This document shows, one piece after another, positions 12,255 through 22,649 of a DNA stretch of 64,000 nt (positions are counted from its first letter, which is position 1; each line of letters opens with the position of its first letter). This DNA is from Flammula alnicola (Eukaryota > Basidiomycota > Agaricomycetes > Agaricales > Strophariaceae): assembly GCA_015499995.1 (NCBI GenBank), contig JADNRV010000240.1:1-64000 (forward strand), given 5' to 3'. The translations under genes were made by a program, and so were the position numbers. A model generated the notes under the pieces. It was not told the origin of the DNA, searched no databases, and saw nothing but the letters and a program-made list of their open reading frames with translations.

Positions 12255-14787
12255 TCAATGATCATACACGATTTTCGCGGGACTCCTGGAACACCGATCA
12301 GCTTCATTCTACGAGGCAACGAGGCAAAGGCACATACCGCTTCTCGACACCCTATTTATTATGGAGAAACATCAGAACATCAAGTATTCCATCCAGAGAC
12401 AAGCGAGAAGACGTACATCCCCTCTTTCCAGGCTATCTGAGCTTTCAGCTCAGTCAATCCAAATAGAAGAACGACATGGTAATCAACGCGGTAGTATGTC
12501 CTTCCTTGGTAACCTTTCAAGGGCTTCAGCGGTAGGTGCGACAGGTTCGTCATTATGGTGCACAACTCAGTATAGTTCGCTATATTCAAATGTAAGTTGT
12601 CTCAATGGACCATATTATAGAAAGCGACGAACCCGCGTCGGCATCTTTCCATTTTGGGTCCTTGAGACTTCCGCGATAACACCATACAGGTGAAGAAAAC
12701 AATGCGAAGTCAGATTTGTTGGATGACACCTGGTAGAAATTTTGCCGGAACTCCTTGGTTTCTGACACTTGTATATTCTGAAAAAAAGTCGCGTTGTGAG
12801 TCAATCTCTACTCCTGACACTTTGTGATCGTTGGATTACCTTTGGAAGGATCACACTAAACATCCCGCGCACACGCGTCTCTCCGGAAATGTCCACGAAT
12901 TTTGCCAGGAGTCTTGTCTGATGTTCCTTATCGTTCGGATCGTACTGGACGCTGCATATAGACCCGTACGTGGCCTTCGATATACGAGTTCGAACAAAGT
13001 GGTCGAGATAAAACGATAATGAACCGTCGGAGACGGCCTTGTTCCTAAACAACAGACTCAGGATGTATTCTTCCAGAATTCAGTTCATTGGGCCTTACAC
13101 ACGTTCTTCGGGACGAATGAGATTCAAGGTCGGATCCGTTCGGTGCAAGAAGGCTAATAAGTCCTGGAAAAGCCAGTCGTTTGCAGAGAATCCCCCAACC
13201 AACACGACGTGCTGCGAATAGAATTTTGCGGATAAATATATCGAATATAAAATGTAAGGATTACTTACAGTAATCTTGTTGCGGGCCGTGCTTCGTTGGT
13301 CCAACACAGATTGCTTGATGGCAGTAGCGGAGGGCTTGAAGAATTCTGCGATTTCGGATCTGTAATCGCTTGAGTTCAGCGGGTCGTTGATTTCGTTGTC
13401 ACCTACACGTACCCTGGAAGTTTCAATTGTCCAATTCGAATGTTATGGTCAGGGTCGTTGTCACGAGTGGACCCAAATTTGATGTACTGGGGTTCATGTT
13501 CGTTCTTGAACGCAGGCTTGGCTGTCTTTTCAAAGCAGCGGACGATATGGTCAACGTCTTCCAAAAACTCAGATTTTTCAAGGAATTCTGACAGTAAAAG
13601 GTAACAAAAAGCGTTGGAAAAAGGTTTACAGTGCAGAGAAGTCGATGAACTCTGCAGGAACACTTTGGCGTTCAGGTTAACGAGCAATGAGCCAAAGAAT
13701 AGGCCTGTCTCATTAGACGTCAGCGGCAACGATAATAAATAAGGAAAGAACGATCATACACTGAGGCGCGGCAATTTCATCGAAGGTCGTCCTCACCTCT
13801 TTCGGGTTTAGTCGGTAGGAGCTAATATCAATCGTGCCGCCACCTGCGTCAACGATGAGGACGCCTTCTCCTTTCTACAATGAGAAACAAATTAGTTTCA
13901 TGTTGATAAGTATACCAGACGAAAAAAAGGTAAATACCTCCAGAACAGAAGATAAAACGCCCTCCTGAACAACAAAATGCAGGCTGGCTTCGCCCTCAGT
14001 CACGAACGAAATACGCTCCTGACTTTCCTGACTGTCGTTCGGGACGAGTCCGGCCAGCACAGCAGCCTTACGCACTTGTTCCTGTTCCCTCCCTTCCCAC
14101 CCATTCGGGTGTGAGAGGACGAATTCGACGTCGTTTTTGACGGAGGACCACAAGGTAGGTCCGGTGGCGTGAGTGTCTTGGATATATTGCGCGGAGCACT
14201 CAAGGAGATACCGATAAAAGTCGGCAAATACTTCAACAACAGTCTTGTTCAGCGGAAGTGGTGGTAATTTTCCGAAGAGAAGTTGCTCTTCAGATACGTT
14301 GGAGCGGAGGTGAAGTTTGAACCTGAAAGAATGGTTCAGAATCGCTAACGAGACTCGAGAAATATAACTGACCACTCTGCTTTGACCCATTGGCCATCTT
14401 TAGCCTCTTCGCATAGGCCGTCGCGTGCTGCCTCAGCACCCACTGCTCGAACCGCACCCAACCGATCATAATAAATGATGGTGGGTATCTTGGAAGTACC
14501 GCCGGTCTTCTCTTGCGCCGGAAACCTTGCAAGAATAGAGATGCCCATGTCAGACTCATGTATTTGGTGCAATAAGTCACTGGCTAACCTTGTTACGCCT
14601 TTGATGTCTGGGACTTGTCCGGGGTCAAGGATGCTGCAGGTAAGGGCCCAGGGTCACTTTGCTGGCCAGTTGCGTATGAAAGGTACTAGAGCGGTTACCT
14701 ATATGAGACGCCACTGTACGTCGTACCAATGTCGAAGGCAAGGACTAGCTTTCGGCGGGAACCTCTGTAGATTGCCCGAGATGGCAT
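12255..14787 (-). CDS. Hsp70-like ATPase domain protein (HSPA12-type), paralog C
   Basis: Near twin of paralog B. It starts MPSRAIYRGSRRK and has a phosphate-1 loop of the same type. KIPTIIYYDR, LSHPNGWEGREQ and VTEGEASLHFVVQ follow, then phosphate-2 DAGGGTIDIS, YIKFGSTRDND, NKAVSDGSLSFYLDHFV, and the C-terminal TYYRVDYHVVLLFGLTELK block. The terminal exons match paralog B: a 14-nt microexon (GVEKR) and then SPAKIVYDH. One 63-nt intron near 13610-13675 starts with the unusual donor GTTCAT; it is in frame if retained, so splicing there may be inefficient. The promoter-proximal duplicated sequence ends near 14945, where a 3.3-kb insertion begins. Nothing in the sequence shows the protein is inactive, and the true client or role is unknown. 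Confidence 0.8.
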
Positions 14788-14945
14788 TCTAGTAGTGATA
14801 AAATACTTGGGAAGAACGCTGCCGATGAGTTATCCAGTCCTAGCAAAGTACTTGGGATGTTGGGGGATGAATGGCCTGATTCTAGTCCTCGATTATCGAG
14901 GTTTTAAATCCCTTCCTGAGTTGGGCGCCTAAAGAATACACCTCG
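14788..14945. repeat. Left half of duplicated upstream sequence
   Basis: Matches about 11085-11225 upstream of paralog B, with shared blocks such as GTTATC-AGTCCTA-CAAAGTACTT and GGCGCCTAAAGAA. The similarity stops abruptly near 14945 and resumes near 18230. Confidence 0.7.
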
Positions 14946-15615
14946 TTCAAAAAGAATCAACCCGCTTCACGAGGAGAAGCCATCGAAAAAGCTGCTCCAG
15001 CCTCGAGTTCTGTCTCATGCGTACATCGACTTGACGTCCCGTTCGCCGGTCGGCTGAGAACAGTAGCCGAAGTACTTCGTGCATAGAGCGAGGTCAGGCG
15101 TTCTTGAACGAGGCGAAGGAGACGGTGGACCATGGAGGATCTCAACAACCTTCTACGCCGGCGGCCCGAGACCTAGGAGGCAACATCGTCAGCCTCGGCA
15201 TCCGAATCCCGGCAGACGACGGTGCTTACATAGGACTGACGTTGTGAGAACGAAAGTCGTAAGAAAAAGTTAATAAGTGAAGTCTTAAGGACGAAAGAGT
15301 CGCGACGGCGAAGTGGTTAGCGAGAAGAGAGACAAGTGCCACGCAGCACTAGAGCACCAAGTGCCTAAGTCGACCTCACCTAGGTATCGAGCTTCAGTTC
15401 ATCGCACGCAAGTTGAACATCCTCAATTCAACATAGAGGGTCAATACAAGTGATCAAAAAGCGTGGAGTGGGGGAGGGGGATAGTACGAGGTCAAGTTGC
15501 CAGTGTTCGAAAAACGAGAAGCCACCGTAAACAAGACTCGTCGAATGCCTGCATATGCCCACTAGATACCGGGCAAAGGTCGCGAGCGTGTCCGGCACTC
15601 CAGCTAATTGTATCA
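14946..15615. other. Non-coding part of the inserted segment
   Basis: This is the start of the roughly 3.3-kb block that interrupts the duplicated upstream region. It is more GC-rich than its surroundings, and several short frames carry Arg/Gly-rich peptides of no recognised family. It could be a fragment of a retroelement, but no reverse transcriptase, integrase or LTR was seen. Confidence 0.4.
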
Positions 15616-15880
15616 AGTCGTCCGGGGCCTGGACGTCAAGGCCGTCATTTGCGCGAAGGGAGGAGAGAAAAGAAACGAGACGATCCTAAACGACAAGTTT
15701 ACGACTCTGGGGCCTATACCGTTAGTAAAGGCCATCAGTTATACGAAAAAAGGAAAGGAAAGAAACGAGACGAACCTGAACAACGAGTCTACTAATCCGG
15801 GGCCTAGACGTTAAGGTCGTCAGTTATATGAAAAGATAAGAGGGAAAGAAAGAGACGAACCTAAACAGTAGTCCACCAGT
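15616..15880. repeat. Three imperfect tandem repeats of 85-90 bp
   Basis: GGGGCCT recurs at 15624, 15709 and 15799, each time followed by a similar run (about ACGTTAAGG-CGTCAGTTAT, then an A/G-rich tract with GAAACGAGACGA and CCTAAAC). The spacing is 85 and then 90 bases. The block lies just downstream of the trypsin-like gene, inside the inserted segment. Confidence 0.7.
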
Positions 15881-16032
15881 CAAAGCACCCGTCTATACCG
15901 ATAACTAACCTATAGATAAAGGAGCATAACGGAGTAGAAGTAAGAAGTAAGAAGAAAAAGGAACGAGACGTCTCCGCCTCTGACCACCTTGCCAGCGTCC
16001 CCGATGTCGTTCTAGATTGATATCGCGAACGC

Positions 16033-18135
16033 CTAGGTGACCTGGTAGAGGTAGGCGTGGGGAAAGCGCTCCTTGATACGCTGCATGAGCCAGTAGAACG
16101 GCGTCCCGTACGTGACGTCGGTGGTCTCCGTCTTGCCGGTTCTGCCAGTGAGGATGCCGCCGATACGTCCCTGGCCGTCAAAGATGATGGCGCCGGAATC
16201 GCCAGGGGCGGAGAATGCGCCGGACTTGTCGTACGGAAGGATTGCCCACTCCATGGACGTCTGGTGAGGGCCGTTTTTGAAGTACTCGCGTACAAAGGAT
16301 ATGACGCCGGTAGCGCGGCCGGTGGTCACGCCGGTGGTGCAACCGCTCTTGATGACGAGGAGGCACGGTTCATTGTCCGCGTCGAACATTTGCGGGCGGC
16401 GCAGCTCGTCTTCCCCGATGACGCCCTGAAGCGGCAAGAGGCGGTTAGACGGGTATTTGAAGGTGGTGTTGGCCGAGGGGTTGGGGTACATCCGCGAGGT
16501 AAAGTTGGGCACCGAAACCTCTGTGCCTAGATATATAGCAGTTAGACTAGACGGCCTTAGTGAGATAGATCGAAATGTACCTAGATCTACAGCATTGCCC
16601 TTAAAGTTGTTCCAGTCGATCTTGTTGCGGTTGAGCTCGATGAGAGCCCAATCCTCGGTGTAACGTTCGGCGCCGGCACCGACGGTGATAGGAGGCGAGT
16701 AGGCGACGTGGCCTATAACGCGCAAGCTCTCCACGCTCCAGTGCTTCGTGGCCTCGTCGTGGAATTGGTTAAGGGCTTTGATCGCCGCTTCTGCCTTCTT
16801 CAACCCGCCCTGAATCGTCTCCCGCTCGTCGTCGTCGTCGTCGCCGCCCTGCAAGTCCTTAAGCTGCTGGTTGTAATAGTCGACCATGATCTTGTGTTCC
16901 CCTATCTTGATCATGGTGGACTTGAGCATGGTCTGGAAGGCCTTGGGGCCGGGGAGAATGACTTCGCGAGGACGCTGTCTGGTCCGCGTGCGGTTGTAGA
17001 GCTCGTTAGACCCTGCATTCGGTGGAAAGACGACGTGGCGGGCGGTGAGAACGTAGACCTTCTCGCTGTCGCGGCCTTCGCAGATATAGAGAGCTCCGGT
17101 GCCCTCGGCGTACGATGTGGCTCGGGCAGCGATCGGCAGACCGAGTGCGGGGGTGAGAGCAGCACGAACGCCGGCGGCTGCGTTTGTAGAGGAGACGGAT
17201 TTGAGGAGCTCAGGACCGACCGACCGGGCGAAGATGGATTCCCTGAACTCGACTTCGACGTCAGTGAGCTGGAACGACTCGAGGAGTTGCAGGCAACCGA
17301 CGGCCGCGGTGTGGGCGTCCTCGGCGGAGAGAGACTGGGGCATCACCCCGATCCATAGAACGACGGGACCGGGGGCCTCCCCGACCTTGGCGAAGCGCAC
17401 AACGTCGACGCTCGTCCACCTGACCTGCTCGGAATCTAGGCAGTCGCAGACCTTTGGACCCAAAACGCCCCAGACGTTTACAATCTCGTGATTGAAGACT
17501 GGCTTGAGCTCCTTTAGCTCGCGGTACGCCTCGGGGCCGGTGGGCCGTTTCCAGGGCGTAATGCCTGTACGGTAGACTAAGAGGGGGCTAGAGGGCAAGC
17601 CCGCGTAGTAGAATCTGGCCTCCAGCTGGGAGACAGAGTGCGGGGGCGAAGAGGAGGAAGTGGCGTCCGTGGAGGCATCGGCGAAGCCCTGGTTGGAAAA
17701 GAGGGTCTCGACGGTGGTGGTAGGAGAGATCGGGGATCCCTTATCCTGCTTAGCGAGGTCAACGCACCAGTCGAGGAACACTGGAGGAATATCTGTGAAA
17801 GTCACTGGAAGAAGAGAGGGGGAATGAGGAGGTAAGTACGAGAAGATAGCAAAAGGCTGAAGGACTGACTCGTGGACAGTTGTACGCTGGGTGAGAGAGA
17901 AAAATAGAACGTAAGTACGGAAAGATAGCAAAAAGCTAAAGGACTGACTCGTGCACGTTTGAACAGTAGTACGCTGGCTGAGAGAGTCGACTGTGTATCG
18001 TTTGGTGAGGAACAAGAGAAACGGCAAAGCGCCAGGGAGCTTGCTCCACTTTTGTCTAGCTAATAACACCGACTTTCCTATGCTTATATCAGTTACCGTC
18101 TTCGTAGAAGTTTGGGTTTCATTCCTGTTGACCAT
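16033..18135 (-). CDS. Trypsin-fold serine peptidase-like protein
   Basis: The C-terminal half carries a complete chymotrypsin-type triad in order: His in YVLTARHVVF (about residue 367), Asp in EDWALIEL (about 495) and Ser in APGDSGAIIFD (about 647). This suggests an S1-like peptidase fold, but activity is not shown. The first 340 residues are a separate region (DWCVDLAKQDKG, YYAGLPSSPLLVYRTG, VVLWIGVMPQSLS) typical of uncharacterised mushroom proteins of this architecture. Between His and Asp lie an acidic tract (GGDDDDDE) and a likely helix. No signal peptide is visible, so it may act inside the cell. A 54-nt in-frame stretch near 16532-16585 has intron borders and would remove a poorly fitting insert. 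The first 110 codons include a 79-bp duplication and look like an artefact of reading through introns, so the true start is uncertain. The codon use is GC-rich compared with the neighbours. Confidence 0.7.
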   Translation of the reverse strand: MVNRNETQTSTKTVTDISIGKSVLLARQKWSKLPGALPFLLFLTKRYTVDSLSQRTTVQTCTSQSFSFLLSFRTYVLFFSLTQRTTVHESVLQPFAIFSYLPPHSPSLLPVTFTDIPPVFLDWCVDLAKQDKGSPISPTTTVETLFSNQGFADASTDATSSSSPPHSVSQLEARFYYAGLPSSPLLVYRTGITPWKRPTGPEAYRELKELKPVFNHEIVNVWGVLGPKVCDCLDSEQVRWTSVDVVRFAKVGEAPGPVVLWIGVMPQSLSAEDAHTAAVGCLQLLESFQLTDVEVEFRESIFARSVGPELLKSVSSTNAAAGVRAALTPALGLPIAARATSYAEGTGALYICEGRDSEKVYVLTARHVVFPPNAGSNELYNRTRTRQRPREVILPGPKAFQTMLKSTMIKIGEHKIMVDYYNQQLKDLQGGDDDDDERETIQGGLKKAEAAIKALNQFHDEATKHWSVESLRVIGHVAYSPPITVGAGAERYTEDWALIELNRNKIDWNNFKGNAVDLGTFRSISLRPSSLTAIYLGTEVSVPNFTSRMYPNPSANTTFKYPSNRLLPLQGVIGEDELRRPQMFDADNEPCLLVIKSGCTTGVTTGRATGVISFVREYFKNGPHQTSMEWAILPYDKSGAFSAPGDSGAIIFDGQGRIGGILTGRTGKTETTDVTYGTPFYWLMQRIKERFPHAYLYQVT
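17832..17990. repeat. 79-bp tandem duplication near the 5' end of the trypsin-like gene
   Basis: GTAAGTAC occurs at 17832 and again at 17911. Each is followed by AAGATAGCAAAA, a GGCTGAAGGACTGACTCGTG-like run and GTACGCTGG-TGAGAGAG. The two units are similar but not identical. On the coding strand they fall in the doubtful N-terminal part of the gene. Confidence 0.7.
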
Positions 18136-18522
18136 TACCCACTTTTAGCACTGTTCAAACCCTCTGTGTCAGATTATTAACTATGTCTCTTACTTTTAGT
18201 GTCTGATCTAGCCTTATAGTAACACCGTGGCGGCACCAGATTCTCGTGCTAAACGAGGCATCAAAATTAGGACCTCTAGTATCTTTTCAAGCCTCGCGCT
18301 CGACTGGTGAAGTTGTGGATAGAAGTGAGGGGTTGGAAGAAAGCCAAAATTGTTGAGTGCTAAATTGGCCAAACCTCCAGGCAAAGAAAATTACGTAACG
18401 CCACTGTTCTCTTCCACACCGCCATCATACTTTCAAGGACCTTTCGCAAGTTCTCGCTGTTGCTCCAGGAGTCCTTTCAGAATACTATAGGGCGAGCACG
18501 ACAGTCAGCAGGGATAGAGAAA
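18136..18522. repeat. Right half of duplicated upstream sequence, then short spacer
   Basis: About 18230-18400 matches 11282-11470 upstream of paralog B, with shared blocks including CACCAGATTCT, AACGAGGCATC and TAGTATCTTT. The match fades by about 18410, just before the REX4-like gene. Confidence 0.7.
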
Positions 18523-20109
18523 ATGGCACCAGGATCGTTTGCGAAGGGAAAAACCCTTCCTTCAGGTAACTGGCTTTCTCTTCAGAAGGTAGGGACGCTG
18601 TCCTTCTTTTTGCCTTATATTCGAAATTTTAAAGCAAAGGATTGTAGCAACTCAAGGCAGAAAAAAAGGCGACGACTAACGACCACCACCACACCCACGA
18701 ACGCAGTAGGAAGCGACAAAAGCTGGACCACGGGGGAGACAAGAATAACCAGTCCTCGAGGCCTTCTTCTCCGTCTTCCTTCGTATCACCATCCACCGAA
18801 CCCTTGGCGCCACATGCTAATACCCACACTGGTTGGAAGAATGGCGAATCCCTAGCCGCATTACAACAAATGGCTCTGGGGCACTTCGAGCACACAGTCC
18901 AGCAACAACTGTGAGTGGCTTCTCTCACCTCGTTTTCGTGCGTCTGCCCTCCACGCTGCATCGTTATCTATTCTAACGGGCGTCAATCTGTCTGCAGTCC
19001 GGGAAAATTCCTTGCCCTCGATTGTGAGATGGTGGGCGTGGGCATCGACGGCGTGGAATCGTCGCTTGCTCGCGTGAGCTTGGTGAACTTCTACGGTGCG
19101 GTCATCATGGATGAGTTTGTGCGGCAAAAGGAACGCGTTGTGGATTACAGGACGCAATGGAGTGGTATCAGGGAGTCGGATATGGTTAAGGGTAAATTAT
19201 GCCACTGGGAACGGATTTACACGTCTAATACTTTCCCTCTTCATTTAACAGCGAAGAAATTCGAGGATGTACAGAGACGCGTTTCGGATTTGCTGAAGGA
19301 CAGAATACTAGTCGGACATGCTGTCCATAACGATATGAAGGTATGTTCTTCCTTCCACCAGGTCCACCCTTGTGCTTAAATGACATCTTTCTACCAGGCT
19401 CTCCTCCTGTCACACCCTTGGCCTCAGACGCGAGATACTCAAGTCTATTCCCATAAATTCGCAGTTTGCAAATCGCGTCGCATTGCACTGCGGAACCTCG
19501 TCAAGCAGGAGCTCGGCCTAACCATCCAAGGCGGAGAGCACTCTAGTGTATGTCCACTAGTTCGCTAATTCCATCATTAGCTGATGCATCTTTTAGATAA
19601 CTGATGCTAGAGCGACAATGGCGGTGTACAGACTTCACAAAAAGGAATGGGAGAAAGGAAGCCGACCACTTCCTCCGGGATCAAAGATTTTGATGACCAC
19701 AACGACTACTACGACAACGGTTACCTCTACCACTACGGCTACCAGCTCCACGTCATCAACCAAGAGGAAGGAGTTCGAGTTCGCCGACGACGAATCCGAT
19801 TCAGACTCTGACGACGAATCAACAAGCAGGGATCCTCCCCAGTCTCAAGTCAAACAAAAGGACAAGGCTCCAGCCAGTGCCGCTCGTCAAGCAGACGCGT
19901 CTAAATCAACATTCCCAGGGGGTGGTAGGAAGGGTGTCAGCTCGGGCTTGTCGACTATTATCCGCCACACGGGCGGCAAACCACACATGTCAGGAGCGAA
20001 AGGTGGTGGGCAGGTGTGGCGGCGGCGAGCAAGTCGGAGTGGTGGAAGCAGCTGCCAGGCGGGCTGTCTGCGGCCGGGGGCGCGAAAGGTTCGATACGAG
20101 TTGGAGTGA
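18523..20109 (+). CDS. REX4: REX4-type RNA exonuclease
   Basis: A DEDDh-family 3'-5' exonuclease that in yeast takes part in pre-rRNA processing in the nucleolus. Start MAPGSFAKGKTLPSG; a Lys- and Ser-rich linker is followed by the nuclease domain. Motifs in order are FLALDCEMVG (first Asp and Glu), ILVGHAVHNDMK (second Asp) and EHSSITDARATM (His and last Asp). Introns were placed by frame: LQK to QLKAEKK, QQQL to PGKFLALD, MVK to AKKFED, NDMK to ALLLSHPW, and EHSS to ITDARA. The C-terminal tail is basic and acidic low-complexity sequence. A typical family ending (KSEWWKQLPGG) is present but in a different frame, reachable only by a one-base shift near 20010-20030; the tail as annotated stops at 20109. 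The nuclease domain is unaffected. Confidence 0.85.
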
Positions 20110-20485
20110 AAAGGTAGTACTAGTATACGTTCGCATAACACCCTTTTGCATGGATAGTTTCAAGTGTACCTTCCAGTCGAATTTTCAAGAACATACCATA
20201 ACCCAGAAAAAATAAGATAACGTGCAGCCTCATCTTAAATATTTGAATCGAAGATATTCACCATTCCTTCTTGATTCCTTCCTCATAAAATCTTTTCTGG
20301 AAGTCATTCTCAGCACGGGAACTTGGAAGATAAGATAAAGGTATCGTGCGAAACCAACAGGGGCGAGCAACCGAAATCGCGTCAACCTGTTGCAATTTCC
20401 ATGATGGACGTTCTACACCATTGGGCTTTGCGCCATTTCTCTCTTCAATTCTATCCGCTTAACGTAGCGCCGAAGACATTTAGGA
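20110..20485. other. Intergenic between REX4 and carrier genes
   Basis: AT-rich 3' end of the REX4-like gene, then the promoter side of the carrier gene. An alternative REX4 stop lies at 20115-20117. No other feature seen. Confidence 0.5.
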
Positions 20486-22074
20486 ATGAAAAATAGCACG
20501 CAAGCGACGATAAACGAGCTCATCGCGGGCAGCGTAGGAGGTGCTGCCCAGGTCCTTGTCGGACAACCCTTGGACACGATCAAGACTCGTGCACAGGTTG
20601 CTCCCAGTTCAGTTATTTTCTACGTGTTCAACTTTGATGAGGATTACACTGACTTGGGTGGATAGAGGGCATGTTTGTGAGTTTTGGGCTCTATGGTGTC
20701 TTATCGTACGTTACTGAGGATTTTGGGGACAGAAAGGTCCTATGGACATCCTGAAGCAGACGTTGAGGAATGAAGGTTTCTTCGCCTTGTACAAAGGTTC
20801 GCATCTTTCGCATGACCCTCTGTCAGGTAATAAATCTACATCTGTAATTTACGCAGGAATGGCCAGTCCCCTGCTCGGAATCGCAGGCGTCAACTCCCTC
20901 CTATTCGCCTCATACGGCATCTCGAAACGCATCATCTCTCCCTTCCCCCAACTTTCTCTCAAAGAAATTGCCTTGGCCGGTGCTATGGCTGGAACGGCTA
21001 ATGCTATACTCGCAAGCCCAGGTATGTAGTGCTTAGGCTCTGTTCGACTCTACGGAGTGGAGTGTAACCGGAACGAGAGCTAAGATCACTTTCATTACAG
21101 TCGAGATGTTCAAAGTGCGGATGCAAGGCCAATACGGAGCAGCCACCGACAAGCGTCTTTCCGTGGTCGTTAGCGAGATGTGGAGAGACTGGGGTTTTAG
21201 GAAGGGGGTTATGAGAGGTTATTGGGTAAGTTTGTTGCGGCTCTATCAGCGTACACTGATTTTATTATTGTTCTTCTACCTCTTTGTAGGTGACTGTTGC
21301 ACGAGAAATTCCCGCTTACGCTGGGTAAGCTTCTCCCAGCCCTTTTTCTTAGTGAAATGAGGGTACTTATTGTTGACAGGTTTTACACGGGTGCTTCGCC
21401 ATTTCACTTTGAAGACAGGGACAAAAGAAGCTTACTCTCATGAATGACCAGCCTTTGAATTTTCCAAACGCAGTTTCAGCAAAACGTACGGCTCAGATCT
21501 ACCGGTATGGGCTTTACTCGCGAGTGGGTCAACAGGCGGGGTAGGTTCTCTGATTCATCGAAAACAATGCATGTTTCTAAAAATCTCGACGTAGATCGCG
21601 TATTGGCTTGCATGTTACCCACTCGGTACAACTCTTCATGCTTATGCGCTGACCCACTTCCTGACCAGCTTTTCGCAGACGTAGTCAAATCTCGTATCCA
21701 GCTTCGCTCGACACCGCCCACCGGTACGCCTGTGCAATACATCGCCCATGAATTCAAGACCATCGTGCAGGAATCCGGGTTGTAAGCCAATTCAGTATCT
21801 CGAGAGTTCCCCCATTGCTGATTGATGACGCTCAGGATGGGCTTGTTCCGTGGTCTTTCTCCATCTCGTGAGATTAACCATTCCATCTGGAGTACTGTTG
21901 CTAACAATTGAATTTCTGCCTTGCAAAAATTGCATAGTCCTTCGAAGGTAAGTGTTTTCATTTGTATGCATGACCTTTGCTCATCCTCGATTTTACAGTA
22001 TACCCGCAGCTGCAAGCACGTTTGCCGCTTTCGAACTCACGCGAGAGTACCTTGAAGATTTTACGGGTGTTTAG
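20486..22074 (+). CDS. Mitochondrial carrier family (SLC25) protein
   Basis: Inner mitochondrial membrane solute exchanger. It has the three repeats expected of the family, each with a PX[DE]XX[KR] signature: QPLDTIKTR, SPVEMFKVR and YPLDVVKSR. Other family-like parts are GLYKG-type text (FFALYKGMASPLLGIAGVN), GVMRGYWVTVAREIPAYAG and LFRGLSPS. It starts MKNSTQATINELIAGSVGG and ends REYLEDFTGV. It is cut by about nine small introns, so many coding exons are only 30-120 nt. The sequence is closest in feel to the carnitine/basic amino-acid group (Crc1, Ymc1, Ort1), but the substrate cannot be fixed from the motifs I can read. It runs convergently toward the fourth Hsp70-like gene. Confidence 0.85.
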
Positions 22075-22649
22075 GTCGGGTATTGGCCCTAGTACGCCCA
22101 TTGTACGCACAAGTACAGCTTCTGAGGCACGTCGTAGGCCCATACATATACGTCACGTGACGTCAGAAGTGACTCGTCTTTGAAGTTTGAATGTCTGATT
22201 TGGACAAAATCCCCTCGGAAAGCAGAAATTATACAATACAGAACGTGGTTCAGGATACGTGAATGCAAGACAGGAGTCGCTTGTACCCGAGGAAACTGTG
22301 TGAGCGAAAGGAGCCACTTCTACTTGCCTTCTGCTTCCCGCGGACATCAATATCGATAAAGAATTACTATTAGTCAAGGCTGAGAGTACTCGTATTATAG
22401 ACAAGCCCACTTGGGTCATGGATGATAACTGATCCTCCATGCGATCTGTTACCGGTATGAAAATAGAAGGAATATAACGGAATGTACCAGACATGTTATA
22501 TGTAACACGAGGGGGATGTGGTGGTGGTTCGGGATTTCGGAATGTGCAAGTAATACTTAGGTATGGAAGACGAGGATAAGGAATGTCCGACAGCAGAAAG
22601 GAGTCAATCCCATGCATACGGGGAATACGGGGAATAGAGGCTATCCCGT
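22075..22649. other. Convergent 3' spacer
   Basis: Lies between the 3' ends of the carrier gene and Hsp70-like paralog D. It includes a small palindrome, ACGTCACGTGACGT (about 22149-22162). No gene seen. Confidence 0.5.

Noticed and set aside
16708..17358. 216-codon plus-strand frame opposite the trypsin-like gene
   Set aside because: GC-rich shadow frame; the minus strand has the catalytic motifs.
22149..22162. Palindrome ACGTCACGTGACGT
   Set aside because: Could be an E-box/CRE-like site, but it lies between convergent 3' ends and has no supporting context.
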